Assembly (NCBI RefSeq): GCF_015706575.1 | Contig: NW_024037059.1 | Span: forward strand, 40,027,058-40,091,057 | Origin: Patiria miniata | Taxonomy: Eukaryota > Echinodermata > Asteroidea > Valvatida > Asterinidae | Direction: 5' to 3' | DNA: 64,000 nt | Part shown: positions 59,501 to 64,000 of the stretch, one piece after another | How the letters are laid out: every line of letters begins with the position of its first letter | Numbering within the stretch: the stretch's first letter is position 1 | Program-made: the position numbers and the translations under genes | Notes under the pieces: model-generated | Database searches by the model: none | What the model was told of the DNA's origin: nothing | The model's input: only the letters and a program-made list of their open reading frames with translations

Positions 59501-61243
59501 AGTAATGTTCACTTGTAGATTTTTTTTTTGCAATCAATTCTGTCCGTTGATTTTCACTTTTGTTTTACAAGTTGTAAAATGATCTAATAGAAAGTGTCGT
59601 AGCAGACGTATTATATATATTCCATTGGGGCACTCCCCCACCCTAAAGTATCAGGACCCATTTCATCAGAGTAAGCCGATTAATGTAGTCTAGAAATTTA
59701 GAAAACCATTCGGGCCAATACGTTAGAGCAACTGTATCTTTTTCTGAAATTCGTTACTAATCAACTGGAATTAAACCACCGTTTAATCTTTCGTGATAGA
59801 TGAAACATAAGTAATTTACCTGAAGTTCCTATTATACACGCAATGTTTCATCTAAATTTTTCTATAAGAAACATAACGGCTTGTGTCGTAATGCAAGGAT
59901 TAAAAATCATGTCTTCGAGATATCTTGACTTTTATGACAACGTGATCATGATTGAGGGGGATTGTAGAATACAATGAATTATGCATGCATGTTGTTTTGA
60001 AAATGCAAAGGTTGTTCAAGACGTATAGCGATGCCAGAAACGCGGAATTCGCTTGATCGATGAGGCTTTTACAGTGACTGTCTTGTATAACTGTCGAGGA
60101 GGTGAGAGCGAATAAAATCCTCATCCCCGGGGAATCTCATCTGGAACGAGACTTGTATCTCTTCTTTGGCGTGCGCGATGTCTTCTTTAAATTGGTATGA
60201 AATAAATTATGTAGAGCTGGTATTGGAGATCATGGCATATTTGTGTGTGTGTTTTTGGTGATTTCCCGCCGGATTTGTGGAAATAATTGGATGGGATTAT
60301 TTGTAATCAGCGGCGACGTAAGCGGGGATTCTGTTCGGTAGAGGGCGGGGTGATGTCGGCGAGGTCAGGGAGACTGTATTCCTGAAAAACATTTTAAATT
60401 TCAGTTTCTTTGGTGTTGGATTTTTCAAGATTTTTTTCTTGATGCATATTTCTTACGGATATTTTCCCCCAAAGTACGCGTCTTGGAGTTCGTTTGGAAA
60501 TCGTGTTGTCCTAGAGATCCAATTTTAAAATATGTCCCGATAGATAATGGAGACAAGTACAGGATTATAATTATTTTAATTTGTTTTTTTTTTAGATAAG
60601 CAGGAGACAGTGGATGCATTTCAAATTTCGTCATTATTTTGCCACAAGTTCTTATTCTCAATTAACACGCAAATTGGCGTAGATTCAAGAGTGGTTTATT
60701 CCTGATTTATCCATTTCCATATCCATATTGGCATTTCAACAGCATTTCTTTGCAGTTGAAATTATTTCTGAAAGAAAAGGAAGAATGAATACGGAGTTCG
60801 GGAAGATTGAACAATTTTAAAAACATTACAAAAACATAAATCACTATAAATAGACCATTTAGATACAATTTAAAATGTAACTCGATTTTGCCCCAAGCCG
60901 CCACGTGGGTTTCGTGAAATCTAATTGCCTTGAAATTCTCGAAGATCTTGTTTTGAGTAAAAACAGTCGCGTTCAACTGGCACCAACATTTCCTTGCGTC
61001 TGTTTACATTATTGGGCCAATCGGCGAATCGCGTTATTGGGTTTTTACAGCTGAACCGATAAATCCAGGGTAGAATTATCAGAGAAGGGGAATCTACTTT
61101 CCTGTTTTATTATTACAAGCGGCTAATTATGTTCTACAGCGCGCTCTGCAATCGTTCAGTTTATAATCACGGCGAAATAATGTTTTTTTTTCTCTCTCGA
61201 AAATTGACGGTACGACCATTACAGGATTGCCTCAACTTCATTC
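53575..61243. other. No gene seen (7.7 kb)
   Basis: I find no exon chain or protein domain. There is a G-run near 54169-54190. A - strand ATGATGACCCCAGAGGG followed by a GTAAGT donor lies at 57076-57046, but it has no partner, so I do not call it. The interval may contain distal GPCR regulatory DNA or untranslated exons. Confidence 0.4.
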
Positions 61244-61739
61244 AAAGGGGTCCGCTCAATACTCCAAAGGTTCAATAGTCCGAAGGTTTATTGTTCCGAA
61301 GGTTCAATAATCCGAACGCACAAATTTCCCATACACGGGGTTCATTGGTCCGAAAATTATGCAAGGTTCAGTTTGAGCATTTGATGCGATAGTCCGAAGG
61401 TTCGTCGAAGGTTCGATGGTTCGTCGAAGGTTCGATAGTCCGAAGATTCGATAGTCCAAATTTAGAATAAGGTGCCATAGTTCGAAGATTCGTTAATCCG
61501 AAAGCACACTAGGCTCAATAGTCAGAATTTGCAATAATGTTCAATGTTGCCAATTCGAACTGTTGAACCTTTTGTCGATTCGGACTTACTATCGGACTTT
61601 ATCGTCTATTCGGACTTCGAACCTTCGGATTATTTTATCTAGTCTGTTTTCAGACTAACTGAACGCTTCGGAAATCGAACCTTCGGACTAACAAACCTTC
61701 GGACCATCGAGCCTTCGGACTATCGAGGAGTAACCCTTT
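61244..61739. mobile_element. Palindromic element made of 17-bp GGTTCGATAGTCCGAA subrepeats
   Basis: The left half carries many forward copies of a unit near AGGTTCGATAGTCCGA. The right half carries the same unit reversed (TTCGGACTATCGA). The outermost ends, AAAGGGGTCC and AACCCTTT, are roughly inverted. About 496 bp, without coding capacity. It looks like a non-autonomous DNA element whose inverted repeats are themselves short tandem arrays. Confidence 0.8.
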
Positions 61740-62030
61740 CAAAATAATGTCCCGGAGGTTTTTGTAAAAAATCAAACCGCTGTTTGCTCTTGTACTTTTA
61801 GCATGGCATTAACCAAACGTTTTGTTGTTCTTTTGTAACATTCAGATTTTACATGATATTCCATGATTATGAAAGAAAACACTGCATCATTGAGAAAGCT
61901 AAATATGGCAACAAAATCTTATCTACCAAAACCGTCCTCTGTACAAACTTCTACCAAAACCGTCCTCTGTACAAACTTTTCACAATATTAATTAGACTCC
62001 TATAGTAAATCCCCAAAGCAACTGTACGTC

Positions 62031-62386
62031 CAGTGGCGTAGCTAGGATTTTTTTAATGAGGGGGGGGGGGGGGGGGGGGTTGAGCACGGGGGGGGGGGGG
62101 GTAATCAGAATATCATGATGGGCACACATCGCCGCGCAAACATCCTATTGCAGTTTGGGCCCCATAATGCCTCGCGATATCCATTGACATAAGAAATTGT
62201 AAACAGTAAGCCTTTGGCTAACTGAAAAAATCCAACTTACAAAAACACTTTTTAGTTGGGGAAGAAAAAGGGGCATTATCAGAATGTTGAGGGGGGGGGG
62301 TATTGGGGCACGGAAAATGTGTGTGGGTGTGTGGGGGGGGGGGCACATGCCTCCAGGTTCCCCCCCCCCTCGTGGCTACGACACTG
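62031..62386. mobile_element. Non-autonomous element with CAGTGGCGTAGC ends
   Basis: It starts CAGTGGCGTAGCTAGG and ends GTGGCTACGACACTG, an imperfect inverted repeat. Long G-runs lie at both sides (62060-62101, 62287-62298, 62333-62342) and C-runs near 62361. About 356 bp. Same class of ends as 528-685 and 42185-42566. Confidence 0.65.
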
Positions 62387-64000
62387 TGCGCGTCACACAC
62401 GCCACCTGTCATTTCCGCAGGACATGTCAGTCAAATCAAATCCAAGAAGCAAATAAACCAGTCTGACGTATTTTCCCTTGAAATGTCGACGCAAATAGAA
62501 CAACAACGATCCAAAACTCTCATTAGTGCAAGGAATACCGGTAGTAAATGTGTCCAGAGAGGCTTACGAAACTAGCTATTAGTTCACGTTGCGCAACAAA
62601 TAGGCACACTTTGGTCCTGATTGACCGAGGTCACACTTAATGATGGCCTGCTATTTCGGTATACGAGGTCCGGGGGAAGTCATTAAAACCCAATATTGTT
62701 CTGTAACAAGCCCGTCTTGTGAAGTATTTCCTGGGCTTAATTGCAACCCAAAACCGACCTGTGACGGACTAATTGCTGGAAAAACAAGTACAAAAACTAT
62801 AATGCAGGCAATAATTTAACGACGTGACGACATCTTCGATTCTCGATGATGGGGAATATTGACTGATTAAAAAGTTACTTTGTAATTACAAAACCATGTG
62901 TTATGGTGCATTTTAAGTAAAACCTAATGCAGATGATATGAATTACTTGTCAGATGAATAGGCAAAAAATCTTAACTTTACAAAACATTGTAAACCTATA
63001 GACCATGTGACATTAATTGTTTAAAAATTAAAAACATGTAAAATATTATGAAATGTGTTAGTTGCCCGTCGGTTGCCTGTGACATGACGTCACAAGGTAC
63101 TTGGCCAGTAAAACGCACGTATAAGTCTTATCTTTACAGTCGTAGACAAGATAAGAAACTTGAATAATTGTTATAGCTTGAATATAATAATGTTTTTCAG
63201 GACATGTTACTTCAACCCAATATTCTTGTTAATGTCCAGAAAGTATTTGGTGGATTTTTTTTATCAGCTTTCTTTTGACGTAATCTAAAGGATCCTGGTG
63301 ACGAAAAATTTAAAGTTTCTTTCACAAAGAACTCTTTGCCACCCTATTTTGAAACCATTAAAAACGGATATTCAGAATCCATATCAAATATCAACTGGGG
63401 TCGATATCAGCATGTCTTGCAATTACAGCCCCACAGGTTCGTACGAGAAATTCTAAGCACGATGCGAGCAGACGGCACTCGTATACAAAGAACTTGCAAA
63501 TACCCTCAGAACATTCTCCCCAGGGTATGTCATGTCCCTGAAAAATTGGATACAGAGATGGTAACTATTACCGGTGGGGAAGACTTGTTTTTTTTCTTTT
63601 TAGTTATCCTATTTTCGTTCAGGCCCTACCTATTTCAGCCCTTTCTGTGTTCTGAGCGACCGCGGAGTACCGTGCCGTTCCGCTCGAGACAGGTTGATAT
63701 TGATTAAAGCGCATTATTTTGTTGAAATCTTACTCCCCACAGGGATCTTACTGTAAAAACAGGAGGATGCAAACTCAGACGAGACATGGGGAGGAATCAA
63801 TATCCTTAGCAAAATAACAGCAAGGAGGCAAAAACACCAGACTTTTGATTTATTGGATGAAGTTGATACAACCAGAAAAGCTTCAGGTGTCTGTAAGAGA
63901 ACTTGAAACTTCAGCGCTTGGGACAACTAAAAAATGAGGCAAAATCGAAATTGTTATTTCCCAAGACGATGACGGGGTTATTAACCCTCTGACTGCATCA
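62387..64000. other. No gene seen at right edge
   Basis: AT-rich DNA. The + frame 63336-63707 ends in a hydrophobic stretch but shows no recognisable domain or splice partners. The window ends without entering a supported gene. Confidence 0.4.

Noticed and set aside
63336-63707. 123-residue + strand frame near the right edge
   Set aside because: No domain or splice support; chance frame in AT-rich DNA.

Overview
This window looks like the genome of a marine deuterostome invertebrate, most probably an echinoderm. It is AT-rich, intron-rich and full of short non-autonomous DNA elements, many with long runs of G or C, and the motif TAGGCCTA recurs throughout. That assignment is an inference from texture and gene content. 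No long transposase or reverse-transcriptase reading frame was found, and nothing here was recognised as a retroviral or other capsid-bearing element.

0-16 kb: a tandem family of EXD1/Egalitarian-like 3'-5' exonuclease genes. Copies A (2.15-4.51 kb), B (8.18-10.74 kb) and C (13.88-15.21 kb) are on the + strand. A lone homologous exon D (0.70-1.06 kb) is on the - strand. Introns and intergenic DNA were duplicated with the genes. A and C look intact, with D-x-E, the D..D motif, Y-x3-D and a C-terminal Cys4 zinc motif. B has a duplicated 240-bp exon/intron module, a lost splice donor and a stop before the zinc motif. D has Asn in place of the first catalytic Asp.

16-45 kb: four neighbouring genes for single-pass membrane proteins, here called TM1 (+ strand) and TM2, TM3 and TM4 (- strand), reconstructed by splice-phase bookkeeping. 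TM1 is a small signal-anchor protein. TM2 and TM3 have Ser/Thr-rich mucin-like ectodomains. TM4 carries a MAM domain. Their outer parts are unrelated, but all four use the same 3' gene plan: a phase-1 intron, one exon holding the membrane segment, a phase-2 intron, then a single exon for the cytoplasmic tail. The tails carry tyrosine motifs (ITAM-like or ITIM-like, YEEI, NPxY, YxN). The cluster reads as a local, fast-changing receptor or adhesion family and is the most interesting system in the window.

47-50 kb: a 613-residue class A (rhodopsin-family) peptide-type GPCR on the - strand, with its coding region in one exon and a likely 5' untranslated exon upstream.

50-64 kb: no gene I can support. 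It holds dispersed repeats, including a tRNA-derived SINE, a G-run element pair, and a palindromic element built from 17-bp subrepeats.

Elsewhere, two adjacent snap-back palindromes in TM1 intron 1 keep matching arms although the two copies differ from each other, which suggests arm-to-arm correction.
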